Part shown: piece after piece, positions 43,392 to 53,200 of the stretch
Layout of the letters: each line of letters begins with the position of its first letter
Position numbering within the stretch: position 1 is the first letter of the stretch
Assembly: GCA_002869015.1 (NCBI GenBank)
Contig: PKTT01000006.1
Span: 1-64,000, forward strand
Direction of reading: 5' to 3'
DNA length: 64,000 nt
DNA from: Deltaproteobacteria bacterium
GTDB taxonomy: Bacteria > Desulfobacterota > Deferrisomatia > Deferrisomatales > BM512
Made by a program: the position numbers and the translations under genes
Notes under the pieces: generated by a model
Told to the model about the DNA's origin: nothing
Database searches by the model: none
The model's input: the letters and a program-made list of their open reading frames with translations, nothing else

Positions 43392-44569
43392 ACAAGCTTG
43401 GTAAGGAGCTTGATGCCCTCCTGGGGGAGGGTCGCGTGGTAAGGGGCAATCAAATACCGGAGGCAAAAAAATCGCCACGAGAGCCGCTTCCATACTCTAA
43501 GGAGGAGAGTCTGGGCGGGCTCCTTGCGCGTAAGGTTAAAACACAATCCGGTGAAACCATCCTCCACGAGGAGCTCTTTCCCGCATCCCATATCCACGGC
43601 AATGTGCCCCTTAGCGACTTCTCAAACCTTGAAGGAGTCGAGCATCTACTGCCGAAAAATTCCTCGCCACTCCCCGCCCTTGAAAAGATAATCTTCCTCG
43701 ACACGGAGACTACAGGCATCTCAAGGAAGTCGCTGGCTTTTATGGTCGGCGTCGGCAGGTGGGTGCCGGATGGAGGCTTTCGGATAGCGCAGCTCTTCCT
43801 GACCTCCCCGCCGGAGGAGAGCGCCCTCCTTGAGGCCTTAAGGGAGGAGTGCGAGGGGGCGAGCCACCTTGTCACCTACAATGGCAAAACCTTCGATATG
43901 CCGCTCCTTGAGGGGCGCTTCACCCTGAATGGAATCCCCTCCCCCTTTAAAACAATGCCCCACCTTGACCTTCTCCCCCTTGCGAGGCGGCTATGGAAGC
44001 GCGGCGCGGGCAGCGGGAAGCTGCAAGCCATGGAGGCGAGGGTCCTCTCCTACCACCGCGAAGGGGATATCCCCGGGGCCGAGATACCAGCCGAATACAC
44101 CCGTTATTTGGCGACAGGCGAAGTTGGCAGGCTGCCAACGGTATTCACACACAACGCCCTTGACATCCTCTCCCTCGGCGCTCTGCTCTTTGCCGCTGCG
44201 GCTGCGGGAAGGGAGGTCTCGCCCAAGTTAAAAGCTGAGCCAGTAACGATAGATGATTTGAGGCGCGCCGCCGATGAGGCGACTGACCCCTACGAGAAGA
44301 AGAAGCACCTTAGAAAGCTAGCCATGCGCTTTAAGCGCGCTGAAGAGTTCGCTGCTTTACTCCAAATCACCGCGAGGATGCGGGAGGAGGATCGCTGCGA
44401 CCCTTGGCCCGTCATAGAGGCGCTGAAGGTGCTTGAGCACAAGGCCCAGGATTATCTTACAGGCTGTGAGGTCGCAAAAGAGGCGCTTGAGCTGGGATTC
44501 TGGCACCCTGACGATAGGGAGGCGATAGAAAAGAGGCTTAACAGGCTCGCAAAAAAGGCCGGTAAATAG
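43382..44569 (+). CDS. YprB-type RNase H-fold 3'-5' exonuclease-like protein
   Basis: The protein has 395 residues. The central domain (about 95-290) has DEDD-exonuclease motifs: IFLDTETTGI (Exo I), LVTYNGKTFDMPLLEGRF (Exo II), LDLLPLARR, and FTHNALDILSLGALLF (Exo III). This matches the RNase_H_2/YprB family. The C-terminal 100 residues are helical and repeat-like. It probably trims nucleic acids; the substrate is not known. It overlaps the preceding gene by 10 bases and ends the operon; the next gene is convergent. Confidence 0.88.
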   Translation: MAINKLGKELDALLGEGRVVRGNQIPEAKKSPREPLPYSKEESLGGLLARKVKTQSGETILHEELFPASHIHGNVPLSDFSNLEGVEHLLPKNSSPLPALEKIIFLDTETTGISRKSLAFMVGVGRWVPDGGFRIAQLFLTSPPEESALLEALREECEGASHLVTYNGKTFDMPLLEGRFTLNGIPSPFKTMPHLDLLPLARRLWKRGAGSGKLQAMEARVLSYHREGDIPGAEIPAEYTRYLATGEVGRLPTVFTHNALDILSLGALLFAAAAAGREVSPKLKAEPVTIDDLRRAADEATDPYEKKKHLRKLAMRFKRAEEFAALLQITARMREEDRCDPWPVIEALKVLEHKAQDYLTGCEVAKEALELGFWHPDDREAIEKRLNRLAKKAGK

Positions 44570-44574
44570 CCTCT

Positions 44575-45192
44575 CTATATGCAGGCAGGGCCATTAAGGA
44601 GCTTCACTACAGCGTTGCCGTCCTCGTAATAGTCGATGCGGTTGACCGCGCCATACTCCTGCCCCAGTGAGTGAAAGCGATTAAGTGGCGCGCCTATGGC
44701 GTCCAGAAGAATAACTCTATTTACGCCGCCGTGTGCTACCAGACAGACAGTCTCCCCCCGGTGGCGTTCGACTATGGTGCCGAGCGGCCCCATCACCCTT
44801 GCTTTTAAATCCGAAAGCGACTCCCCGCCCGGTGTTTTGAAGTTTTCATAGTCCCTCCACCAAGCCTCAAGGAGCTCTTTCTCATCCTCAAGGAGGGTCT
44901 TGATCTCGACGCCGTCCCACCGCCCCATGTCAAGCTCACGAAAATCCTTGTATACGGTTACCTCCATGCTGTGCGGCTCGGCGATTATACTTGCCGACTC
45001 AACAGCGCGTGAGAGGTCTGAGGCGTAAACTGCGGCAATCGGCTCCCCGGCAAGCTGCCTTGAGACGCACCGCAGTGTCTCACGCCCCTCGCCTGTTAGA
45101 GGAGAATCAGTGGAGCCTATGAGGGCACCGGCGGCCTCCACCTCACCGTGGCGTACTATGATAAGTCTCGTCGGTTCGTTTTTTCTAATCAT
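44575..45192 (-). CDS. cobC: histidine phosphatase, likely alpha-ribazole phosphatase
   Basis: The protein has 205 residues. The histidine-phosphatase motif LIIVRHGEVE, GSTDSPLTGEGRETLR, ASDLSRAVESASIIAE and the second catalytic His in VCLVAHGGVNRVIL are present. It should dephosphorylate alpha-ribazole-5-phosphate or the cobalamin-5-phosphate product of CobS. It is the last of four cob genes after tamA and overlaps none of them. Its function is assigned from context; family members can be general phosphoglycerate mutase-like phosphatases. Confidence 0.87.
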   Translation of the reverse strand: MIRKNEPTRLIIVRHGEVEAAGALIGSTDSPLTGEGRETLRCVSRQLAGEPIAAVYASDLSRAVESASIIAEPHSMEVTVYKDFRELDMGRWDGVEIKTLLEDEKELLEAWWRDYENFKTPGGESLSDLKARVMGPLGTIVERHRGETVCLVAHGGVNRVILLDAIGAPLNRFHSLGQEYGAVNRIDYYEDGNAVVKLLNGPACI

Positions 45193-45193
45193 C

Positions 45194-45931
45194 TCAAGCT
45201 ACCAGCACCATCAGGATAAGGGCTATCACCTCGCCGGTCTCCTCGCAGAAGCCAAGCATATCGCCCGTAATGCCGCCCATCTTTTCATGGAAGCGTTTTC
45301 TAAGGAGCAGCGCCCAACCCATTACCCCCAAAAATGCGAGGACTCCCCCAAGCCCGGCAACGAGGGAGATTGCTCCCGATATAACCATCGCAACATTTAC
45401 CGTACCAGTATCAAGGTGTTCGGTGTATGGCGACGCAAGGCCCTCGGTGGGCCTGGCGTAAAGCGATTTATGCGCCAGAAGAACAACTCCACCGCGCCCC
45501 AGCGCCGGGGCAACAATAAGCGCCGCTACCTTCATATACCCCGGCAGCACAGCAATCGCCGCTACCTTTGCCAGGATGAGGAGGACCATTGAGGAGGCGC
45601 CATGCGCCCCTACCCTCGAATCCTTCATAATCTCAAGGGCGCGTTCACGGCCGCGCCCCGACCATACGCCATCCATGGTATCCGCAAGGCCATCAAGGTG
45701 AAAGCCGCCTGTTGCGTACCAGAGTAGTGCTACGAGGAGCACCGCCTCCAGAAGGTCGGGAAGGTGTACTCCGATTACTATATGCGCCGCTACAAGGAGC
45801 CCTCCAAGGGCCAGGCCAACCAGCGGGAAGGCCGCCATCGACCTCGCGAGGGCCTTCGCGTCGAACTCTCCCACATCGAAGAGGGGGATAATCGTCAGAA
45901 ATGAAAATGCGTTGGCGAAGTTTTTAAACAT
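45194..45931 (-). CDS. cobS: adenosylcobinamide-GDP ribazoletransferase (cobalamin synthase)
   Basis: Integral membrane enzyme of 245 residues. The N-terminal NAFSFLTIIPLFDVGEFD and the GGFHLDGLADTMDGVWSGRG motif with the acidic metal-binding pattern are diagnostic. Several hydrophobic helices follow. It joins adenosylcobinamide-GDP with alpha-ribazole to finish cobalamin. I chose ATG at 45931, with AGGA 5 bases upstream and 1 base after the cobT stop; a GTG at 45952 is the longer option. Confidence 0.94.
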   Translation of the reverse strand: MFKNFANAFSFLTIIPLFDVGEFDAKALARSMAAFPLVGLALGGLLVAAHIVIGVHLPDLLEAVLLVALLWYATGGFHLDGLADTMDGVWSGRGRERALEIMKDSRVGAHGASSMVLLILAKVAAIAVLPGYMKVAALIVAPALGRGGVVLLAHKSLYARPTEGLASPYTEHLDTGTVNVAMVISGAISLVAGLGGVLAFLGVMGWALLLRKRFHEKMGGITGDMLGFCEETGEVIALILMVLVA

Positions 45932-45932
45932 C

Positions 45933-46994
45933 TCAGTCCTTATTTGTGACACCAGCTTCAGCGAAGGTAGCCATCTCCGAGAGAATCTTCGTTGCGCCCT
46001 CGATTATTGAAAAAGCCAGCGCCGCGCCTGTCCCCTCTCCAAGCCTCATATCAAGCTCAAGGAGTGGGGAAAGCCCTGTTAGCTCAATCATCTTCCTGTG
46101 GCCCTGCTCCAAGGAGAGGTGGCTGAGAAAGAGGTAGTCAGCAAGCGCAGGGGCAAGTTTAAGGGCCACAAGCGCCGAGGAGGTCGAGATGAAGCCATCT
46201 GCGACAATCGGCACTCCGCATGCGGCAGCGCCAAGATAGACTCCCGTCATCCCTGCAATTTCGTAGCCGCCCAACTTTGAAAGAACATCAATTGGGTCGC
46301 GAAGGTCGGGTGTATTTATCTCAATCCCGCGCCTTATTGCATTGGCCTTTCTCTTCAGCCCCGCATCATCTACGCCGGTGCCTCGCCCAACCGCCTCATC
46401 GGGGTCCATGCCGCCGTAGAGTGTAAGCAGTGCCGCAGCGGAGGTTGTGTTGCCGATACCCATCTCGCCAACCCCCAGGAGAGTTACGCCATCCTTTGCA
46501 GCTTGCTTTGCGAGGTTCACTCCCTTAATGACCGCCTCAAGGCAAGCCTCCCTCTTCATCGCCGGGCCCTTTGTGAAGTTAGCCGTGCCCATCCCGACTT
46601 TGAGGGGCAAGAGCCCCGGCACCTCTTCGAAATCGTAGGCAACGCCCAGATCCGCCACCTGAATTTCAGAGCCAACGTGTCTTGTCAGCACATTGATCGC
46701 TGCGCCCCCAGCGAGAAAATTCATCACCATCTGTGGAGTAACTTCACTTGGGAAGGCGCTTACACCCTCCTCGGTCACTCCATGGTCTCCCGCGAGGGTA
46801 TAGATGCGCTTCTTTCCTATTTCAGGTTTATCAGTGCCCTGTATGGCCGCAATTTTTATAGCTATATCTTCCAACTTGCCAAGCGATCCCGGAGGCTTGG
46901 TTAGGTCATCCATTCGGGTTTTCGGGGCTATGTAAGACGCCTTTTCCACTGGCTTAATACTAGCTATGATTTCAGACACTTCTCCATGATTCAT
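45933..46994 (-). CDS. cobT: nicotinate-nucleotide-dimethylbenzimidazole phosphoribosyltransferase
   Basis: The protein has 353 residues. Motifs: LTKPPGSLGKLEDIA near the N-terminus, TLAGDHGVTEEGVSAFPSEV, LLGVGEMGIGNTTSAAALL and GEGTGAALAFSIIEGA with the catalytic glutamate near the C-terminus. It attaches ribose-phosphate from nicotinate mononucleotide to the lower-ligand base to give alpha-ribazole phosphate. It sits between cobU and cobS, the standard nucleotide-loop set. Confidence 0.96.
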   Translation of the reverse strand: MNHGEVSEIIASIKPVEKASYIAPKTRMDDLTKPPGSLGKLEDIAIKIAAIQGTDKPEIGKKRIYTLAGDHGVTEEGVSAFPSEVTPQMVMNFLAGGAAINVLTRHVGSEIQVADLGVAYDFEEVPGLLPLKVGMGTANFTKGPAMKREACLEAVIKGVNLAKQAAKDGVTLLGVGEMGIGNTTSAAALLTLYGGMDPDEAVGRGTGVDDAGLKRKANAIRRGIEINTPDLRDPIDVLSKLGGYEIAGMTGVYLGAAACGVPIVADGFISTSSALVALKLAPALADYLFLSHLSLEQGHRKMIELTGLSPLLELDMRLGEGTGAALAFSIIEGATKILSEMATFAEAGVTNKD

Positions 46995-47005
46995 AAAGTT
47001 TTTCC

Positions 47006-47539
47006 CTAACTTTTTCCAAGCTTTAGCGGCAAGCCAGAGACGACAAGATACGCCCTGTCCGCAACCGCTGCCACACGCTGATTAATGGTTCCCGCAAGGT
47101 CCCGGAATGCTCTAGCCAGAGGCTCAAGGGGGACGATGCCGGAGCCTGTTTCATTGGTAACTACAACTACATTAAGCCGTCTTTTGGTAAGCTCGCCGAT
47201 AAACTCTTCAACCGCCGACATAATCTTCTCCTCGTCACCTCCATGCTCATGAAGGAGGTTGGAGGTCCAGAGGGTGAGGCAATCAACGAGAACGCCTCCC
47301 TTATCATTACCGATAGCTCTCAGGGCTCCTGCGAGGTCGAGGGGCTCCTCAACGGTTGACCACCTATCACCGCGAGCCAGCCTGTGTTTCTCTACGCGGT
47401 CGGCCATCTCCGAATCGCGAACCTCGGCGGTAGCCAGGTAGGCCAGCTCACCGTTGAATCCCTCCACCTCACGCTGCGCCGCCGCTGATTTGCCGCTCCT
47501 GGCGCCGCCTGTGTAGAAAACAATTTCTTTCTCAGCCAT
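47006..47539 (-). CDS. cobU: adenosylcobinamide kinase / adenosylcobinamide-phosphate guanylyltransferase
   Basis: The protein has 177 residues. The P-loop YTGGARSGKSAAAQ is followed by the family segments AYLATAEVRDSEMADRVEKH, VLVDCLTLWTSNLL and VTNETGSGIVPLEPLAR. It phosphorylates adenosylcobinamide, then adds GMP from GTP via a histidine intermediate. It starts 11 bases after the tamA-like gene, so the cob genes appear transcriptionally linked to outer-membrane assembly genes. No cobalamin riboswitch was seen ahead of it. Confidence 0.95.
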   Translation of the reverse strand: MAEKEIVFYTGGARSGKSAAAQREVEGFNGELAYLATAEVRDSEMADRVEKHRLARGDRWSTVEEPLDLAGALRAIGNDKGGVLVDCLTLWTSNLLHEHGGDEEKIMSAVEEFIGELTKRRLNVVVVTNETGSGIVPLEPLARAFRDLAGTINQRVAAVADRAYLVVSGLPLKLGKS

Positions 47540-47550
47540 TAAAACAACCC

Positions 47551-50283
47551 TTAAAAGACGCTACCGATTGTAAAGTGCCACTCGCTCGGGGATTCATCCT
47601 CTTGTTTATCAAGTTTGAAACCAAAATCGAGCGCCAGAGGGCCCACTGGAGTATTGTATCTAAAGCCGAAGCCCACGGCCTGCCTTATGTCTCCGAGGAT
47701 ATCCACCTGCTCCTTATCCTTTAACCAAACCTGCCCCGCATCCCAAAATAGAGCACCTCCCAGGGAGGAGAATAGCGGAAAACGTATCTCCGCCTTGAGG
47801 TTGACCATGAGGTCTCCTCCCAGAGGAGTGCCGTCATCAGCTTTGGGGCCAATCGACTCAAACTTGAAGCCGCGAACCGTGTTGCGGCCGCCGAGGAAGA
47901 AGCGCTTGTTGATGGGTAGCGATTCGGTGATGCCTATGGGGTCGGAAAAACCGGCGCGCACCATGGTCGCAAGCGTAACCCTGTCCAGAGAGAAAAAGGA
48001 GCTGGCCGAGCCCTCGTAGCGAGAGTAATAAACCTCCGACCCCAGCTGCTCAAGCGCCCACTGCGCCTCGCCGGAGAGGCGATAGCCGTGACGCGGGTTA
48101 AATGGGTCGTCGCGGCTGTCGTAGATTAGTACAGGGCCAATCGCCGAGAGCAGGTACGCTTCATCGTCGAAGGAGTAGACCACCGCTTCCGGGTCCACGT
48201 CAATGAGGGAGTTGTCTTCAAGGGTATAAAGGATGGTGCCCGTAAGCCGCTTGTTAAAATCATGGTCGATGGATACCTGAAAGGAGGTCGCATCAAGGGT
48301 ATAGCTCTCCCTTTCCACCCTCTCCACAGCGAAGCGAAGGCGCATATCGTAGGGGTACCCGAAGAGCCATGGCTCCTTGAAATTTAAAAACGCAGCGTGG
48401 TCATTGCCTCTCTTCTCAACCCTCGCCGATGCGGAACGGCCGGTGCCCTTTATATTGGAGTGCCCAATCTCCGCAAAGGCTAAGAGCCCCTCTTGAGAGC
48501 CATAGCCGATGCCATAATCTATTCTGCCAACATCGCGCTCAGTCACCTCTACAACCACCGGCAGCTCGTGGGTTTCGCCGGTTGGCGGGATAGTGTTGAT
48601 TCTGACATCGCTGAAAAAGCCAAGGTCGAAGATGGCGCGCTGACTGAGGAGTATCTCCTCCTGATTCCAAAGCTCCCCGCTGTTGAAGGTCAGCTCACGC
48701 GCTATGACCTCGGAGCGGGTCCTTGCGTTGCCGGATATTACGACAGGCCCGAAGCGCATAGCCTCGCCGCCCACAATATCGAAGTTGACGTAGACTCGCT
48801 TTTGCTCCTCATCCAGGAGGGTTCTGTATTTGACGCTTGCGTTTACGTGACCTCGCTTTGAAAGCGCGGAGAGGATCGCGATGCGTGCCCTGTCGAGAGC
48901 GCCCGGCACCGCCTCGTCGCCCTCGGAAATTCCGGCGAGTGTCTTTGCCTCACCCTCATCCATAGCAGCGTCTGTATTAAAGCGGGGCGCGCCAAAGTGG
49001 TAAACCGAGCCCTCTTCTACTTGGATGAGGATATAAACATCTCCCTCTGGAGTTATCCGCTCCTCCTCTATATTGGCGCGAGCCCTCACCATACCTTTGG
49101 AGGCGTAATAGCCCTCAATAGCCGGCAGGTCTTTTTCCAAAAGGGTCCTCACATAACGTGGGCGGCCGAAAAATGATGAGCTGACAGATGGCATCCTATC
49201 TCTCAAGTCATCCTCATCCACTGAGTTATTGCCTGTGAATAATACCTTTTCGACCTTGGCGCAGGTCCCCAGCTTTACCCTGAAGGTGACTCTGGTGAGG
49301 CCGTTATCCTCACCTTTCTCCCAGGCGACCCTGGCAAGCGGGTAACCAAGCTTTACCGCCTCATCTTGAAGCGCCTGCGCGGTGAGCCTGAGCCATGTTT
49401 CGTTGACCTCTTCCCCGAAGCGGCTCTTCAAAAGATCATCAAGCTCCGATGGGGTCACTTTGTCGCCGCCTGTTATGGTGAACTTAATCTGGTCACCGAG
49501 GTTAAGAGGCACGCTCATGATGACCTCTCCGTCCAGCTCCTCAAAGCGCGCGTCATAGGCGGTGGCTTCCGGGTAGCTGCGAGAGCGCACCTCGGCGAGC
49601 AGCTTCTCCACACCCTCCCTAAGACGCCTCGGGGAAGCCGTATGCCCCTTTGAGAGGCCCAGGAGCTTCAGCGATTCGGCCCTGCCGAAGGTATCAATAT
49701 CTCCCATATCTCCATAGGCGGTTATCGTAGAGGGCGAGTGCTCTTTGACCTCGAAAAGAGCGTTTATCCAGAGCAGATTTTTTGTGCGCTCAAGGCGCAC
49801 GGAAACCTCGGCGTGGTTGTAACCCTCAGCCTTATATAGCTCCAGAATCTTCTCTTTATCCGATTCTAGGAATGGGCCGTATATCGGATTGTCCACCATG
49901 GTGCGTAGGCGTGTTCGTACATACTTCTCCTCCAGAAAATCCATTCCGGGAAATAGTATCTCCCTTACCAGGGGAGTGGGAACAACCACAAGAGAGAGCG
50001 CAACACCATCTGCGTCAGCGCGGCGGGAGACCGCAAGGTTCCCTATGGTGGGCATTCTGGAGATAAGCTTTATGGAGTCCGCGATTAGTGGGGATGAATA
50101 TCTATCGCCCTCCTTCAACCTGAAAAGCCTCATAATATCCCGGTCACGGGCAGCGGAGGTGTTCTCAAGGGTAACGGAGGTGATAGTAAGCCCCTCATAG
50201 CTTTTAGGCTCCTCCGCGGCCGCCGGCAGCGAGATTAGGACCAGCACCAATAGGAGGGCCGCTATTTTAAAAGCTCTCATCAT
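47551..50283 (-). CDS. tamA: Omp85-family outer-membrane assembly protein (TamA/BamA-like)
   Basis: The protein has 910 residues. A signal peptide (residues 1-22) is followed by several POTRA-like domains (for example ITSVTLENTSAARDRDIMRL, EKVLFTGNNSVDEDDLRDRM, FGPVVISGNARTRSEVIARE) filling about residues 25-560. A C-terminal Omp85 barrel has the NTVRGFKF L6 motif and ends FTIGSVF. There are more POTRAs than the three of E. coli TamA, so it resembles BamA in build, but its place after tamB supports the TamA side. It overlaps tamB by 4 bases. The TamA role is inferred from context. Confidence 0.9.
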   Translation of the reverse strand: MMRAFKIAALLLVLVLISLPAAAEEPKSYEGLTITSVTLENTSAARDRDIMRLFRLKEGDRYSSPLIADSIKLISRMPTIGNLAVSRRADADGVALSLVVVPTPLVREILFPGMDFLEEKYVRTRLRTMVDNPIYGPFLESDKEKILELYKAEGYNHAEVSVRLERTKNLLWINALFEVKEHSPSTITAYGDMGDIDTFGRAESLKLLGLSKGHTASPRRLREGVEKLLAEVRSRSYPEATAYDARFEELDGEVIMSVPLNLGDQIKFTITGGDKVTPSELDDLLKSRFGEEVNETWLRLTAQALQDEAVKLGYPLARVAWEKGEDNGLTRVTFRVKLGTCAKVEKVLFTGNNSVDEDDLRDRMPSVSSSFFGRPRYVRTLLEKDLPAIEGYYASKGMVRARANIEEERITPEGDVYILIQVEEGSVYHFGAPRFNTDAAMDEGEAKTLAGISEGDEAVPGALDRARIAILSALSKRGHVNASVKYRTLLDEEQKRVYVNFDIVGGEAMRFGPVVISGNARTRSEVIARELTFNSGELWNQEEILLSQRAIFDLGFFSDVRINTIPPTGETHELPVVVEVTERDVGRIDYGIGYGSQEGLLAFAEIGHSNIKGTGRSASARVEKRGNDHAAFLNFKEPWLFGYPYDMRLRFAVERVERESYTLDATSFQVSIDHDFNKRLTGTILYTLEDNSLIDVDPEAVVYSFDDEAYLLSAIGPVLIYDSRDDPFNPRHGYRLSGEAQWALEQLGSEVYYSRYEGSASSFFSLDRVTLATMVRAGFSDPIGITESLPINKRFFLGGRNTVRGFKFESIGPKADDGTPLGGDLMVNLKAEIRFPLFSSLGGALFWDAGQVWLKDKEQVDILGDIRQAVGFGFRYNTPVGPLALDFGFKLDKQEDESPSEWHFTIGSVF

Positions 50284-53200
50284 CTGAAGGTGTACCTGAA
50301 CCTTATCTCCGCGCCGAAGGAGCCCTCCGAGTCCGACTCTTCACCGCCCCAGGAGCCTATTAAGAGGACTCCGGGCTTATATGTGTACTCCACCCTCATC
50401 TCCTGCTCCCGCTGTGACCCCATCAACACACCGTAACGGGCGTAAATGGAGTCGGAGAGCGCTTTTCCGACCGTTATGCGCGGCACAGTGGACTGTGTCG
50501 TAGAGGAGTATGCAGGTTCTATGTGGAATTGGTCCACACCGAATGCCGAGTTGGCCTGACTCTCCAGCTCATCCTGAAGGCCGCCGGTTAGGAAGCTCGT
50601 CGCCTCGTAAGCGGTGACGTCCTCGCCGGAGATATTCTCGGAGGTGGTGCCGAGGGCGAGGAGAGAGATTATGTCCGTGCGGGGCAGCGGCGGGTCTGAG
50701 CTCAACTCTATCCGCATATCGCTTAGCGGGCCTGCCGCTGAGATATTTACGGAGTATTGACCGACCTCCGTTGTAGAGGCGGCGTCAAGAACCGCGCCGG
50801 GCCCGGCATCCCCGAGAAAATCTACCTCGGCTCTTAATAGCTCGAAGATACGCCCGCGAAAGCGTAGAAAACCATCGCGCACCCTAACCTTGCCGAAGAC
50901 AAGGGGATCGGGGAGATATCCCCTCACCCTCAGGTCGGCGATGAGGTCGAGCTCTGCGAGGTTATTTTCAACCCTGAGATTTTCATCGCCCCTAATCGCT
51001 ATGTCGATGAAGGGCGTGCCTTCGCGCTCCTCAACAGCGTTGGCCACGCTCTTTGATTCAGCTGGTTTGGAGCCAAGCATATTTAGCACGCTTGTGCGCC
51101 ATCTAAGATGCTGGCGGTAAAGTAGCGAATTGAGCCTGACCTCACCCCTTATCTGCGGAGCCTTCAAGGTGCCGGTGAGGAGGAAGTCCGCGTTCAGGTT
51201 ATAGCGGGCATCTTTTGGAAATTCATAGGAGATATTATCTGCAACGGCGAAGATTTTAAGCTCGCCGGGGTTGAAACCATCCATCTCCCAGCGCCCCTCG
51301 CACTTTACCTTTCCGGTGCCGAAGTTTGCAGAGAGGGTCTCAATCGAGAGCCCTTCATTTCCCTGGAATGTAGCTTTAAGGGCCACATCTTCAAAGGAGT
51401 AGTCCAGCGCGCGGAGCTTAACCCTGCCCGACTCCGTAAGCTGGAGAGTGCCTGTAATCGAGGGGTTGTCCCAAGGCCCCTCCACGTTTGCCTTTAAATC
51501 CAGTGGCCCGGAAGCCTCCTCTATCGCCGGGAAGGGCGACAACATCGCGCCGGCATCGCCATCTCCCGATATCTCAACATTCCACTCTTTGCCGGGCACA
51601 AAATAGCCGCCGCCGCTCACCTCGATACCGCCTCCCAATAGAGCCATCCTATCTATTGTGAAGATATTATTGGCGTAGGTGAACTCAATTGGGCCTTGGT
51701 TGGTCACCATCCCCGCAGGCAGCTCCATCGAGATGCCGGAGATAGCAATCTTCATCATGAGGGAGCCCCCCTCCGGGATGGCGCCGTCAACCCTGGCGGT
51801 TACGCTTCCATTTAACGCTTCAGCATCGAAACCCTTTATCTCAAGCCAGTCGGCAAAGCGGGCATTTTCCACCTCAGCAATGAAGCCTAGACCTTGCCCG
51901 CGAGCAAAAGTCGCCGCTGCGCTTACGCCCTTTGACGTTTTCAGGGTTAGCTCAACGTCGCCCCCAGCCGCCTTTGCCCGCCAGCTTCCATCTACAGGCT
52001 TAACGAAGCGGTGGTTAACACCTTTAATTTCGCCTCCACCCTCTGCGCTTATCAGAGCCGCCCCCCTACCCTCGAACTCGACCGCACCATTTAGCTGCGA
52101 GCCCAGCGCTATACCGGGTATGTGGTAGAGGTCAAAGGGTTTGAATCCATTTAGATTAAGGACACCCCCCCACTCCATGGAGGCGAGCCTTAGTGAGGCG
52201 CGCTCAAGGAGAAGGCCTTCGCTTTTGGCGGTAACGTGTATCACACCGGGTGTTGAAGTAGCCTCAAGCAAGATTTCAGGCAACTCCACAAACCCTGCCC
52301 CGGATAGCTTTGATAGTGTAAAGGCGCTATTTATGAGCTTAATTCCATCGGGAGAGACCTCCCCCGAAGCGGCCCCACCAACTTCAAGAAGCGCGTGCCC
52401 GTCGATGGTCCCCTCATCAAGGGGCAACTCATCGTAATAAGTGGCGATTTTATCAAGGGTAAGGGCTTTAGCCTCGACCTCGATTCTGGTGGAAGCCCCG
52501 GCTATCAGCGGGTGGAATATATCAGCGCTAAGGGCATTATCTGCGGCGCGGATATTAAAGAGCAATCCCCCATCCCCTTCAGGCCCGCTCCTCGGATAGC
52601 TCGCTGAGATGCCAAGTGTGCCTACCTCAATCCCTTTGCCCTTTACTCCGAAGAGGTCTCCGCGCCAAGAGAAGGAGGCTAAAGCGCCCTCATCTCCCCA
52701 AGCGCTGCCCTCAAGCCTCACGGTTCCTGCAAGGGTCTTGGCGGATAGCCAATCCAGTCGATCACCTATAAAACGGTTGAGCGGCAGCAGGCTAAAATCA
52801 ACATGGTTGATATCACCGTTAACCTTAAAAGCACCGCTCGTCGAAAGACCTCCGGTGATGCGCACCCGCTCATCGATAGCCAAGAGGTCAATAGAAAGGT
52901 CTCCTCTGCTTAAGTTGGCCTCTCCGGCGATCTCACCTATCGGGATATCCTGATAGGAGGAGCCCTTAACCTCTGCAACCATCGTTGCGTTTGGGGAGTC
53001 GAAAGTGCCGGAAGCATCAACAGATGCTGTAATAGAGCCGTTTAGCCCCTCGGGCACCCTTATAATCTCATCCAGCCTCGCCAGGTCGAACTCCTCTGCG
53101 TGAGCATTAAAATCAAAGGAGCTGGTATCAAGGACCCCTGAGCCACTCAGGGCAGTGCCGTACCCGGCCACATTAAGGGAATCAAATGACCAGCGTTTAA

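Noticed and set aside
44575-47560. Cobalamin riboswitch ahead of cobUTSC
   Set aside because: Only 11 bases separate tamA and cobU, and no B12-box-like sequence is visible.
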